From positions 1,426,001 to 1,490,000 of the forward strand of contig NZ_CP048405.1 of the NCBI RefSeq assembly GCF_014084125.1: a DNA stretch of 64,000 nucleotides, written 5' to 3'. Numbering within the stretch: position 1 is the first letter of the stretch; each line of letters opens with the position of its first letter. Position numbers and translations under genes: made by a program. Under the pieces are notes generated by a model. It worked only from the letters and a program-made list of their open reading frames with translations. It was not told the origin of the DNA and did no database searches. Positions 1 to 8,920 of this stretch are shown here, piece after piece. Source of the stretch: Streptacidiphilus sp. PB12-B1b (GTDB lineage: Bacteria; Actinomycetota; Actinomycetes; Streptomycetales; Streptomycetaceae).

Positions 1-1685
1 CGCCGTGACGCGGACGGCGAAGGGTGCGCCGGCGCCCACGGCGGCCTCGAACCGGGCGCCGTCGGCGGCGGGGCTGTCCGTGGGGTCGAGTACGGTCCGA
101 GGAGAGGCGGGGCGGGTCCTGACCTCGACCGGTTCGCCGCCGGGGAGGCGCAGCCGGTGCAGGGTCCAGGCGGGCTCCCCGCCGGTCCGCCAGGCGGAAG
201 GGAGGGCGAAGGGATCGATCCAGCCGTCGTCTCCCGGCGCGGGTGCGGGGGCGAGGGCCAGCTGCCGGGCCAGTGCGGCGGCGGTGAACGCGAGCGTCGG
301 GTCCTCGGTGGCGGTGAGTTCCGGGTGGCGCTCGACCAGGCCGGTGTCGAGGCGGCCGGCGACCACGTCCTGGTGGCTGATCAGTCGGCGCAGGTATCCG
401 GCGTTGGTGGTGACCCCGAGCGAGCAGGTCCCGGCGAGGGCGGTGCGCAGCTTTCGCAGGGCCGTGGCGCGGTCGTGGCCGTACGCGATGACCTTGGACA
501 GCATGGGGTCGTAGCTGCTGCCGACGGCGACGCCGGGCGCGAGCCCGGAGTCGACCCGGACGCCCTCGCCGGAGGGCTCGGCCAGCAGCAGCACCCGGCC
601 GCCGGTCGGCAGGAAGCCGCGCCCCGGGTCCTCGGCGCAGATCCGGGCCTCGACGGCGTGGCCGGTGCTGCCGATGTCCGGCTGCCGGAAGCCGAGGGGC
701 TCGCCCGCGGCGATCCGCAGCTGCTGCTCCACCAGGTCCAGCCGCTCGCCGCGGACGGTGGCGGTCAGCTCGGTGACGGGGTGCTCCACCTGGAGCCGGG
801 TGTTCATCTCCATGAAGAAGTAGGAGGAGGGGTTGTCGCCGGGGACGATGAATTCGACGGTGCCCGCACCGGTGTAGCCGCAGGACTCCGCGGCGCGCAC
901 CGCGGCCTGGCCCATGGCCGCCCGGATCTCCGGGGTGAGCAGCGGGGAGGGGGCCTCCTCGATGAGCTTCTGGTGCCGCCGCTGCAGGCTGCACTCGCGC
1001 TCGCCGAGGTGGACGACGGTGCCGTGGGTGTCGGCCAGGAGCTGGATCTCGATGTGGCGCGGGCGGTCGACCCACCGCTCCAGCAGCAGGGTGTCGTCGC
1101 CGAAGGAGGCGCGGGCCTCCCGGCGGGCGGCGGCGATCTCGTCCCGCAGCAGGGCCGCGTCGCGGACCAGCCGCATGCCCTTGCCGCCGCCGCCGGCGGA
1201 CGGCTTCAGCAGCACGGGCAGGCCGATCTCCCGCGCCGCCGCGAGCAGTTGCTCGTCGGTCAGCGCGTCGCCCTCGCTGCCGGGGACGACCGGCACGCCC
1301 GCGGCCTGGACGGCCGCCTTGGCGTGGATCTTGTCGCCCATGAGTTCGATGCTGGAGGGGGTGGGCCGATGAAGACCAGTCCGGCGTCCGCGCAGGCGCG
1401 GGCGAAGGCGGCGTTCTCGGCGAGGAAGCCGTAGCCGGGGTGGACCGCCTGCGCCCCGGTCCGGGCGGCTGCCTCCAGGATGCGTTCGATGTGCAGGTAG
1501 CTGTCGGCGGCGGACTCGCCGTCGGCCGGCCCGAGCAGCACGGCGGTGTCGGCGGCGCGCACATGCGGTGCGTCGGCGTCCACTCCGCTGTGCACGGCGA
1601 CGGAGCGCACGCCCAGCCGTCGCAGGGTGCGCGTGACGCGGACCGCGATCTCGCCGCGGTTGGCGACCAGGACGCTGTCGAACAT
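1..1685 (-). pseudogene. Acyl-CoA (probably 3-methylcrotonyl-CoA) carboxylase biotin-carboxylase alpha subunit; frameshifted and cut by window edge
   Basis: ATP-dependent carboxylation of biotin, first half-reaction of the carboxylase whose beta subunit is the next gene. The ATG at 1685 gives [17 protein letters not shown], the biotin carboxylase N-terminus. The frame is lost after VFIGPP: five G at 1357-1361 (plus strand) where six would keep the frame. One restored base gives [13 protein letters not shown] and an open frame to base 1, with the ATP-grasp loop [12 protein letters not shown] (about 1160-1195) and [14 protein letters not shown] (about 770-815). About 560 residues are visible; the biotinyl domain should lie beyond the left edge. 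It starts 16 bp after the beta-subunit stop, with GGAGG before the ATG, so the two are cotranscribed. Inference: the frameshift is probably a homopolymer sequencing error. Confidence 0.88.
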
Positions 1686-1701
1686 TGGGGGTGAGCCTCC
1701 G

Positions 1702-3333
1702 TCACATTCGGAAGACGCCGTACGGGCGAGGGTCGGGGAGGGGGGCGTTGGCGCAGGCGCTGAGCGCGAGGCCGAGCACGGTGCGGGTGTCGGCCGGGTC
1801 GATGACCCCGTCGTCCCAGAGCCGGGCGGTGGCGTAGTAGGCGTTGCCCTGGCGCTCGTACTGCTCGCGCACGGGACGGCGGAACTCCTCCTCGTCCTCG
1901 GCCGACCAGCTCTCGCCGCGCAGGTCGTACTGGTCGCGGCGGACGGTCGCCAGCACCGAGGCGGCCTGCTCGCCGCCCATGACCGAGATCTTGGCTCCCG
2001 GCCACATCCACAGGAAGCGGGGCGAGTAGGCCCGGCCGCACATCGAGTAGTTGCCCGCGCCGTAGGAGCCGCCGACGACCACCGTCAGCTTGGGCACCCT
2101 GGTCCCGGCGACGGCGGTGACCATCTTGGCCCCGTGCTTGGCGATGCCCCCGGCCTCGTACTGGCGCCCGACCATGAATCCGGAGATGTTCTGCAGGAAC
2201 AGCAGCGGGATGCCGCGCTGGTCGCACAGCTCGATGAAGTGCGCGCCCTTGAGCGCGGACTCGGCGAAGAGGATGCCGTTGTTGGCGACGATCCCGACCG
2301 GGTGGCCGTGCACCTGGGCGAAGCCGGTGACCAGGGTCGGCCCGTACTCGGCCTTGAACTCGGCGAAGCGGCTGCCGTCGGTGATCCGGGCGATCACCTC
2401 GCGCACGTCGTAGGGGGTGCGCGGGTCGGCGGGCACGGCCCCGTACAGGGTGTCCGGGTCGACCGCCGGCGGCTCGGAGGGCCGCACCGGCCAGGGGCGC
2501 GGGGTGCGCGGGCCGAGGCCGGCGACGGCGGTGCGCAGCAGCGCCAGCGCGTGCGCGTCGTTCTCGGCGAGCTGGTCGGTCACGCCGGAGGTGCGCGAGT
2601 GCAGCTCGCCGCCGCCCAGCTCCTCGGCGGTGACCACCTCGCCGGTGGCGGCCTTCACCAGCGGTGGGCCGCCGAGGAAGATGGTGCCCTGGTTGCGGAC
2701 GATCACCGCCTGGTCGCTCATGGCCGGGACGTACGCCCCGCCGGCGGTGCAGGAGCCGAGGACGGCGGCGAGCTGCGGGATGCCCGCGGCCGACAGCCGG
2801 GCCTGGTTGAAGAAGATCCGTCCGAAGTGGTCCCGGTCGGGGAAGACCTCGTCCTGCATCGGCAGGAAGGCGCCGCCGGAGTCCACCAGGTAGAGGCAGG
2901 GGAGCCGGTTCTCCTGGGCGATCTCCTGCGCGCGCAGGTGCTTCTTGACCGTCATCGGGTAGTAGGTGCCGCCTTTGACCGTGGCGTCATTGGCGACCAC
3001 CACCACCTCGCGCCCGGCGACCCGGCCGATACCGGTGATCACACCGGCGGCGGGGGCGTCCCCGCCGTACAGGCCGTCCGCCGCCAGCGGCGAGAGTTCC
3101 AGGAAGGGCGAGCCGGGGTCGAGCAGGGTGTCGACCCGGTCGCGCGGCAGCAGTTTGCCGCGGGAGGTGTGCCGCTGCCGGGCGCGTTCCCCGCCGCCCT
3201 GGGCCGCGGCGGCCAGCTTGGTCCGCAGTTCCTCGACGAGGGCCCGCTGGGCGCTGTCGTTGCTGCGGAACGCCTCGGAGCCGGGGTCGACGGCCGTTTC
3301 CAGCCGGGGCGCGGAGGTCTGAGCGAGCATCAT
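1702..3333 (-). CDS. Methylcrotonyl-CoA carboxylase-type carboxyltransferase beta subunit
   Basis: 543 aa. Transfers the carboxyl from carboxybiotin to an acyl-CoA; the sequence is MCC-like, so the substrate is probably 3-methylcrotonyl-CoA in leucine/isovalerate breakdown. Both crotonase-fold halves are present: N-terminal [37 protein letters not shown] and [15 protein letters not shown], then C-terminal [13 protein letters not shown] and [16 protein letters not shown]. The length is usual for the family. Tandem ATG codons at 3333 and 3330 follow AAGGAG; either may start. It is followed directly by the alpha subunit and is divergent from a TetR gene, the usual actinomycete arrangement. HMG-CoA lyase and an acyl-CoA dehydrogenase are expected to the left but lie outside the window. 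Confidence 0.93.
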   Translation of the reverse strand: MMLAQTSAPRLETAVDPGSEAFRSNDSAQRALVEELRTKLAAAAQGGGERARQRHTSRGKLLPRDRVDTLLDPGSPFLELSPLAADGLYGGDAPAAGVITGIGRVAGREVVVVANDATVKGGTYYPMTVKKHLRAQEIAQENRLPCLYLVDSGGAFLPMQDEVFPDRDHFGRIFFNQARLSAAGIPQLAAVLGSCTAGGAYVPAMSDQAVIVRNQGTIFLGGPPLVKAATGEVVTAEELGGGELHSRTSGVTDQLAENDAHALALLRTAVAGLGPRTPRPWPVRPSEPPAVDPDTLYGAVPADPRTPYDVREVIARITDGSRFAEFKAEYGPTLVTGFAQVHGHPVGIVANNGILFAESALKGAHFIELCDQRGIPLLFLQNISGFMVGRQYEAGGIAKHGAKMVTAVAGTRVPKLTVVVGGSYGAGNYSMCGRAYSPRFLWMWPGAKISVMGGEQAASVLATVRRDQYDLRGESWSAEDEEEFRRPVREQYERQGNAYYATARLWDDGVIDPADTRTVLGLALSACANAPLPDPRPYGVFRM

Positions 3334-3387
3334 GGCCGTGCGCTCCTTCGTGAGCCCGCCATAGGTTGATCACCGTTTACGTTAATC

Positions 3388-3417
3388 AGCGTTAACTTCC
3401 TCCGGCAGGTTAACGCT
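3388..3417. promoter_or_regulatory. Inverted repeat between carboxylase operon and TetR gene, likely TetR operator
   Basis: AGCGTTAAC at 3388-3396 and GTTAACGCT at 3409-3417 form a perfect 9-bp inverted repeat with a 12-bp spacer. GTTAAT at 3381-3386 and AATAAC at 3419-3424 are degenerate neighbours. It lies in the 112-bp region between divergent starts, where a TetR repressor could control both directions. No binding data; inference from position and symmetry. Confidence 0.65.
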
Positions 3418-3445
3418 CAATAACCCTGATGTCTAGGATGGTGGG

Positions 3446-4045
3446 ATGCCGAGCCAGCCGAGCCCTGTCGAGAGCCCCCGCCGGGCGCAGATCCGCCGCG
3501 AGGCGGCCCGGCTGTTCGCCGCCCGGGGCTTCCTCGGGGTGGGCGTGGACGAGATCGGCAAGGCCGTGGGGATCTCCGGCCCCGGCCTCTACCGGCACTT
3601 CGCGGGCAAGGACGCCATGCTCGCCGACCTGCTGGTCGGCATCAGCCAGCGGCTGCTCACCGAGGGCCGTCGGCGTGTCGAGGCCGCCCCGGACGCCCGC
3701 GCCGCGCTGGATGCCCTGCTTCAGGGCCACATCGACTTCGCCCTGGACGAGAGCGCGCTGATCACCCTGCACGACCGCGAGCTGCTGCACCTGCCGGACG
3801 AGGAGCGGCACCGGGTCCGCAGCCTGCAGCGGCAGTACGTGGAGCTGTGGGTGACGGTCGCCCGGGAGGCGTTCCCCGGCCTCGGCGACGAGGCCCGGGC
3901 CGCCGTGCACGCCGTCTTCGGCCTGCTGAACTCCACCCCGCACAGCGCCGCCGCCGGCCGGGACGACGACCGCGCCGCCATGGCCGCGCTGCTGCACCGG
4001 CTGGCCCTGGGCGCCCTGGCCTCGGCGGCGGCCACCGTCCGCTGA
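3446..4045 (+). CDS. TetR/AcrR family transcriptional regulator
   Basis: 199 aa. The N-terminal HTH is at about residues 12-58 (RREAARLFAARGFLGVGVDE, then ISGPGLYRHFAGKDAML), followed by an all-helical ligand-binding domain. The ATG at 3446 is the first start after the shared intergenic operator. Divergent orientation from the methylcrotonyl-CoA carboxylase genes suggests it represses them and responds to an acyl-CoA or branched-chain intermediate; the ligand is inference. The tail is Ala/Arg/Asp-rich and ends at a GC-rich spacer. Confidence 0.9.
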   Translation: MPSQPSPVESPRRAQIRREAARLFAARGFLGVGVDEIGKAVGISGPGLYRHFAGKDAMLADLLVGISQRLLTEGRRRVEAAPDARAALDALLQGHIDFALDESALITLHDRELLHLPDEERHRVRSLQRQYVELWVTVAREAFPGLGDEARAAVHAVFGLLNSTPHSAAAGRDDDRAAMAALLHRLALGALASAAATVR

Positions 4046-4247
4046 CCGCCCGCCGACCGCCCTCCGACCACCCGACGACCCGCGCCGGGCCGCCCCTCCG
4101 CCGCCGGTCCTAGGTCGCCGGCCGCGCGCCTGCGGTCGTGGCCGGATCGGGCTGCGGTCCGGTGCGCCGGGGAACAGGAGGGGGCAGCATGGACGCTGTC
4201 AGCATCGACGCCGAAGGATCGGCGGCACACGACCGGAGGGCGACCCC

Positions 4248-4670
4248 ATGGCAGCCGAGGACCTGGAACAGCTCATCGCCGGCGCGCGCGGGGGCGCCCT
4301 GGTGACGCTCAAGCGCGACGGACGGCCGCAGCTCTCCAACGTCAGCCACGTCTTCGACCCGGCCACCCGGCTGCTGCGGATCTCCACCACCGCCGACCGC
4401 GCCAAGGTGGCCAACCTCCGCCGCGACCCCCGGGCCAGCTACTACGTCACCTCGCCGGACCAGTGGAGCTACGCCGTCGCCGAGGGCACCGTGGAGCTCA
4501 CGCCGGTCGCCGCCCATCCGCGCGACGCGGTGGTGGACGAGCTGGTCGAGGTCTACCGGCTGATCGGCGGCGAGCACCCGGACTGGGAGGAGTACCGCGC
4601 CGCCATGGTCGCCGACCGGCGCCTGGTCGTCCGGCTCACCGTCGAGCGGACCTACGGCTCCGCCCACTGA
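4248..4670 (+). CDS. PPOX-class (probably F420-dependent) flavin/deazaflavin oxidoreductase
   Basis: 140 aa, split beta-barrel of the pyridoxamine-phosphate-oxidase-like superfamily. Typical features are GALVTLKRDGRPQLSNVSHV near the N-terminus, RISTTADRAKVANLRRDPRA in the middle and the WSYAVAEGTVEL strand. Actinobacterial members of this size bind F420 and reduce small substrates, but no substrate can be assigned. The ATG at 4248 follows GGAGGGCGACC. It ends 110 bp before the ABC exporter; cotranscription is unlikely because that gene has its own operator-like palindrome. Confidence 0.85.
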   Translation: MAAEDLEQLIAGARGGALVTLKRDGRPQLSNVSHVFDPATRLLRISTTADRAKVANLRRDPRASYYVTSPDQWSYAVAEGTVELTPVAAHPRDAVVDELVEVYRLIGGEHPDWEEYRAAMVADRRLVVRLTVERTYGSAH

Positions 4671-4765
4671 ACGCCGACCGCCCGCTGAACCGTCGACTGC
4701 CCGCTGAAACGCCGACCGCCGGGTACGGCCCCGGGAACTCTGTGGACGCCCCAGTCCCGAGACAG

Positions 4766-4778
4766 TTAGCATGGCTAA
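4766..4778. promoter_or_regulatory. Palindrome TTAGCATGGCTAA at start of ABC exporter, likely MarR-type operator
   Basis: TTAGC-ATG-GCTAA is a perfect 5-bp inverted repeat with a 3-bp spacer, ending two bases before the ATG of the exporter. Symmetry and size fit MarR-family operators, and its position would block transcription. A MarR gene lies at 16473-17024, but nothing links it to this site. Confidence 0.5.
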
Positions 4779-4780
4779 TT

Positions 4781-7700
4781 ATGTTCTTGGCTCACCGGTC
4801 TCGTGCGGACCACCACGCTGACGCCATACCCGCCGCCGCCCCCGGCTGGTTGCGGCGCCTCAACTCCTACTGTTGGCGCTACCGGCGCAATGTCCTGCTC
4901 TCGGTCGGGGCCTCGCTGTTCGGTATGGCCGTCAGCGCCCTGGTGCCGCTCATTCCCCGCCTGATCATCGACGACGTCGTCACCGGCGACACCAGGCACC
5001 TCACCCCCTGGGCGGTGGCCCTGGTCGCCGCCGCCGCAGTGGTGTTCCTGGCCACCATGGTCCGCCGCTACTGGGGCGGCAAGCTCGCCCTGGACGTCCA
5101 GCACGACCTGCGCCAGGACCTCTTCGACTCGCTCACCCGGCTGGACGGCGCTCGCCAGGACGCCCTGGACACCGGGCAGGTCGTCGGCCGCGCCACCTCG
5201 GACCTGCAGATGATCCAGGGGCTGCTGTCGATGCTGCCGATGATGATCGGCAACTTCCTGCTGTTCTTCCTGTCCATCGTGGTGATGCTGTTCCTCTCCC
5301 CGCTGCTCACCCTGATCGCCATCGCCATGGCCCCGGCCCTGTGGTGGTTCGCCCAGCTCAGCCGGAAGCGGCTGTTCCCGGCGACCTGGGCCGCCCAGCA
5401 GGAGGCCGGAGCGGTCGCCGGGGTCGTCGACGGGGCGGTCTCCGGCGTCCGCGTGGTCAAGGGCTTCGGGCAGGAGGAGCAGGAACTCGACCGGCTGGAG
5501 CGGACCAGCCGCAGGCTGTTCGCCAAGCGGCTGCGCGGGGTCCGGCTCAGCGCCCGCTACGGCCCGGCCATGCAGGCCATCCCCTCGCTCGGACAGGTCG
5601 GGGTGCTGGCGCTCGGCGGCTACCTGGCCGTGCGCGGCGAGGTCACCCTGGGCACGTTCGTCGCCTTCTCCACCTACGTCGCCCAGATGACCGCGCCGGT
5701 GCGGGTGCTGACCATGCTGCTGACCGTCGGCCAGCAGGCCCGGGCCAGCGTGGAGCGGGTGTTCCAGCTGATCGACGAGCGCCCGCAGGTCACCGAGCGG
5801 CCGGACGCGGTGGTGCTGGACGCCGCCGAGGTCGAACGGGCCGACGGCATACCCGCGCTCGCCTTCGACGCCGTCGACTTCGCCTACTCCTCCGACGCCG
5901 ACCCGGTCGTCCGGCAGTTCAGCCTGGCCCTGGCCCCCGGCGAGACCGTGGCCCTGGTCGGCGCCTCCGGATCGGGCAAGTCCACCGTGGGCATGCTCGT
6001 CCCGCGCTTCTACGACACCACCGGCGGCAGCGTCCGGGTGCACGGCCACGACGTGCGCGAGCTGACCCTCGGCTCGCTGCGCGCCGCCATCGGCATCGTC
6101 CCCGAGGACAGCTTCCTGTTCTCCGAGTCCGTGCGCGCCAACATCGGCTACGGGCGCCCGGACGCCACCGCGGACGAGATCCGGGCCGCCGCCCGGGCCG
6201 CCCAGGCCGACGAGTTCATCAGCGAACTGCCCGACGGCTACGACACCGTCGTCGGCGAGCAGGGCCTGACCCTCTCCGGCGGCCAGCGCCAGCGGGTCGC
6301 CCTCGCCCGCGCCATCCTCACCGACCCGCGGATCCTGCTGCTGGACGACGCCACCTCGGCCGTGGACGCCCGGGTGGAGGCGGAGATCCACGAGGCGCTG
6401 CGCACCGTGATGGAGGGGCGGACCACCCTGCTGATCGCGCACCGCCGCTCCACCCTCCAACTCGCCGACCGGATCGCGGTCATGGACCACGGCCGACTGG
6501 TGGACACCGGCACGCACGAGGAGCTGGAGGAGCGCTGCGCGCTCTACCGCTCGCTGCTGACCGACCCGGACGCCCTGGCCGGTGAGGCCCGCAAGGCCGA
6601 CCCGGTCGGCCGGATGCTCGCCGAGGCGGCCGAGCACGCCCCGGACCAGGTGGACGGGCAGGGGATCACCCCGGCCCTGTGGGACCGCGAGCGCTACCCG
6701 ACCCCCGACCCGGACCTGGACGTCGAGGCGCTCCAGCGCGCGGGCCGCGCCCCCGCAGCAGCGGGAGCCGGCGCGGGCGCCGGTGCGGGCGCTGCCGCCG
6801 GTATGGCCGCGGGCGCCGCCCGCGGCGGCCGGGCCGGAGGCGGAGGCGGCGGGGGCCGCGGCGGATCCGGCGGCGCCGGGGGCGTGATGGGCGCCATGGG
6901 CTCCATGCCCGCCACCCCCGAGCTGCTGGCCAAGGTCGCCGCCCTGCCCCCGGCCGACGGCACCCCCGACATCGACCTGGCCGAGGCCCGCCGCCCCGAC
7001 CCGCACTTCAACCTGCGCCGCATGCTCGCCCCCTTCCGGATACCGCTGGGCATCGACCTGGCGCTGCTCACCGTCGACGCCCTGGCCTCGCTGGCGCTGC
7101 CGATCCTGGTCCGCCACGGCATCGACAGCGGCGTCACCAAGAAGGCCGGGGCGGCCGTCATGGCCGCCTCGCTGATCGCGCTGATCGTCGTCCTCGGCGA
7201 CTGGCTGGTCGAGTGGTCCGAGACGCAGATCAGCGGACGCACCGGCGAACGCGTGCTGTACTCGCTGCGGGTCAAGATCTTCGCGCACCTCCAGCGCCTC
7301 GGCCTGGACTACTACGAGCGCGAACTCGGCGGCCGGATCATGACCCGGATGACCACCGACGTCGACGCCCTGAGCTCCTTCCTGCAGACCGGCGTGGTCA
7401 CCGCCGTGGTCAGCCTGCTGACGTTCTTCGGCATCTTCGTGGTGCTGCTGGTGCTGGACGTCCAGCTCGCCCTGTACGTCTTCGCGGTGCTGCCGGTGCT
7501 GGTCATCGCCACCCTGGTGTTCCGGCGGAAGTCGTCCGCCAGCTACACCCTGGCCCGGGAGAAGGTCAGCACCGTCAACGCCGCATTGCAGGAGAACGTC
7601 GCCGGGATGCGCGTCGTCCAGGCGTTCCTGCGCGAGGACCGCAACCGCACCCGCTTCTCGGCGCTCAGCAGCGACTACCGCCGCACCCGGATCAGGGCGC

Positions 7701-8818
7701 AGCTGTACATATCGCTCTACTTCCCGTTCGTGCAGTTCCTGTCCAGCGTGGCCGCGGCGGTGGTGCTGATCGTCGGGGCGCACCGGGTGGTCGGGGGCAC
7801 CCTGACGGCGGGCGCGCTGGTCGCCTACCTCCTCTACATCGACCTGTTCTTCTCGCCCGTGCAGCAGCTGTCCCAGGTCTTCGACGGCTACCAGCAGGCC
7901 GTGGTGGGGCTGAGCCGGATCCGGGAGCTGCTGCGCACGCCCACCTCGACCCCGCAGGCAGCCGATCCGATGCCGGTCGGACGGCTGCGCGGCGAGATCG
8001 ACTTCGAGGACGTGCACTTCGCCTACAACGTGCCGCCGCAGGCCGGTGAGCAGTCGGGGACCACGGGGACGACGCTATCCGGCGCCACTGACAACGGGCG
8101 CAAGCCCGAGGTCATCAGCAGCGTCAACCTGACCATCCCGGCCGGTCAGACCGTGGCGCTGGTGGGCGAGACCGGGGCCGGCAAGTCGACGCTGGTGAAG
8201 CTGCTGGCCCGGTTCTACGACGTCACCGGCGGCGCGGTCCGGGTCGACGGCATGGACGTCCGGGATCTGGACCTGGCCGGCTACCGGCACCGCCTGGGCG
8301 TGGTGCCGCAGGAGGCGTACCTGTTCGCGGGCACGGTCCGGGACGCCATCGCCTACGGCCGCGCGGACGCCACCGACGCCGAGGTCGAGGCGGCCGCCCG
8401 GGCGGTCGGCGCGCACGAGATGATCGCCGGGCTGGTCGGCGGCTACCTGCACCAGGTCAGCGAGCGCGGCCGGAACCTGTCGGCCGGGCAGCGGCAGCTG
8501 ATCGCCCTGGCCCGGGCCGAGCTGGTGGACCCGGACATCCTGCTGCTGGACGAGGCCACCGCCGCGCTGGACCTGGCCACCGAGGCGGCGGTCAACCGCG
8601 CCGCCGACCGGCTCTCGCAGCGCGGCGGCAACCGCCGCACCACCGTGGTCATCGCGCACCGGCTGAGCACCGCCGCCCGCGCCGACCGGGTGGTCGTCCT
8701 CGACCACGGCCGCATCGTCGAGGACGGCTCCCACGCCGACCTGCTGGAGGCGGACGGCGCCTACGCCCGGCTCTGGCGGGCCTTCGTCGGCGAGGAGGAA
8801 GCGGCCGGAGCCCGCTGA
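4781..8818 (+). CDS. Single-chain double ABC exporter (TMD-NBD-TMD-NBD)
   Basis: 1345 aa, two type-IV (ABCB/MsbA-like) half exporters on one chain. TMD1 is about residues 30-320. NBD1 has Walker A GASGSGKST (from 394), signature LSGGQRQRVALARA and Walker B LLLDDATSAVD (D522, D523). A Gly/Ala linker is at about 656-705, TMD2 at about 755-1040, and NBD2 has GETGAGKST (from 1129), LSAGQRQLIALARA and LLLDEATAALD (E1258). Asp replaces the catalytic Glu in NBD1 and the NBD2 signature is LSAGQ. These two elements share one ATP site, so one site is degenerate, as in heterodimeric exporters such as TM287/288. The ATG at 4781 has no clear SD and abuts a palindrome, so a leaderless transcript is possible. 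Probably a multidrug or lipid exporter; substrate unknown. Confidence 0.92.
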   Translation: MFLAHRSRADHHADAIPAAAPGWLRRLNSYCWRYRRNVLLSVGASLFGMAVSALVPLIPRLIIDDVVTGDTRHLTPWAVALVAAAAVVFLATMVRRYWGGKLALDVQHDLRQDLFDSLTRLDGARQDALDTGQVVGRATSDLQMIQGLLSMLPMMIGNFLLFFLSIVVMLFLSPLLTLIAIAMAPALWWFAQLSRKRLFPATWAAQQEAGAVAGVVDGAVSGVRVVKGFGQEEQELDRLERTSRRLFAKRLRGVRLSARYGPAMQAIPSLGQVGVLALGGYLAVRGEVTLGTFVAFSTYVAQMTAPVRVLTMLLTVGQQARASVERVFQLIDERPQVTERPDAVVLDAAEVERADGIPALAFDAVDFAYSSDADPVVRQFSLALAPGETVALVGASGSGKSTVGMLVPRFYDTTGGSVRVHGHDVRELTLGSLRAAIGIVPEDSFLFSESVRANIGYGRPDATADEIRAAARAAQADEFISELPDGYDTVVGEQGLTLSGGQRQRVALARAILTDPRILLLDDATSAVDARVEAEIHEALRTVMEGRTTLLIAHRRSTLQLADRIAVMDHGRLVDTGTHEELEERCALYRSLLTDPDALAGEARKADPVGRMLAEAAEHAPDQVDGQGITPALWDRERYPTPDPDLDVEALQRAGRAPAAAGAGAGAGAGAAAGMAAGAARGGRAGGGGGGGRGGSGGAGGVMGAMGSMPATPELLAKVAALPPADGTPDIDLAEARRPDPHFNLRRMLAPFRIPLGIDLALLTVDALASLALPILVRHGIDSGVTKKAGAAVMAASLIALIVVLGDWLVEWSETQISGRTGERVLYSLRVKIFAHLQRLGLDYYERELGGRIMTRMTTDVDALSSFLQTGVVTAVVSLLTFFGIFVVLLVLDVQLALYVFAVLPVLVIATLVFRRKSSASYTLAREKVSTVNAALQENVAGMRVVQAFLREDRNRTRFSALSSDYRRTRIRAQLYISLYFPFVQFLSSVAAAVVLIVGAHRVVGGTLTAGALVAYLLYIDLFFSPVQQLSQVFDGYQQAVVGLSRIRELLRTPTSTPQAADPMPVGRLRGEIDFEDVHFAYNVPPQAGEQSGTTGTTLSGATDNGRKPEVISSVNLTIPAGQTVALVGETGAGKSTLVKLLARFYDVTGGAVRVDGMDVRDLDLAGYRHRLGVVPQEAYLFAGTVRDAIAYGRADATDAEVEAAARAVGAHEMIAGLVGGYLHQVSERGRNLSAGQRQLIALARAELVDPDILLLDEATAALDLATEAAVNRAADRLSQRGGNRRTTVVIAHRLSTAARADRVVVLDHGRIVEDGSHADLLEADGAYARLWRAFVGEEEAAGAR

Positions 8819-8825
8819 CCCCACC

Positions 8826-8851
8826 GCCGGGCCGCACCCCAGCGGCCCGGC
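8826..8851. terminator. Bidirectional hairpin terminator between convergent genes
   Basis: GCCGGGCCGC (8826-8835) and GCGGCCCGGC (8842-8851) form a perfect 10-bp stem with a 6-nt loop, just past the ABC exporter stop and facing the convergent gene ending at 8921. There is no T-tract, as usual in high-GC actinomycetes. Confidence 0.7.
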
Positions 8852-8920
8852 ACCGGCTCCGCCCCCGCGCCCGGCCGCCTGCCGCCGGAGCGGCGCCTGC
8901 CGTCGGACGGCAGCCTGCCG

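Noticed and set aside
4766-4778. Iron box upstream of the ABC exporter
   Set aside because: TTAGCATGGCTAA matches the 19-bp iron-box consensus poorly (about 8 positions); a MarR-type operator fits better.
4775-8017. 1080-residue minus-strand frame opposite the ABC exporter
   Set aside because: His/Gln/Asp/Gly-rich antisense artefact; the exporter frame carries all ABC motifs.
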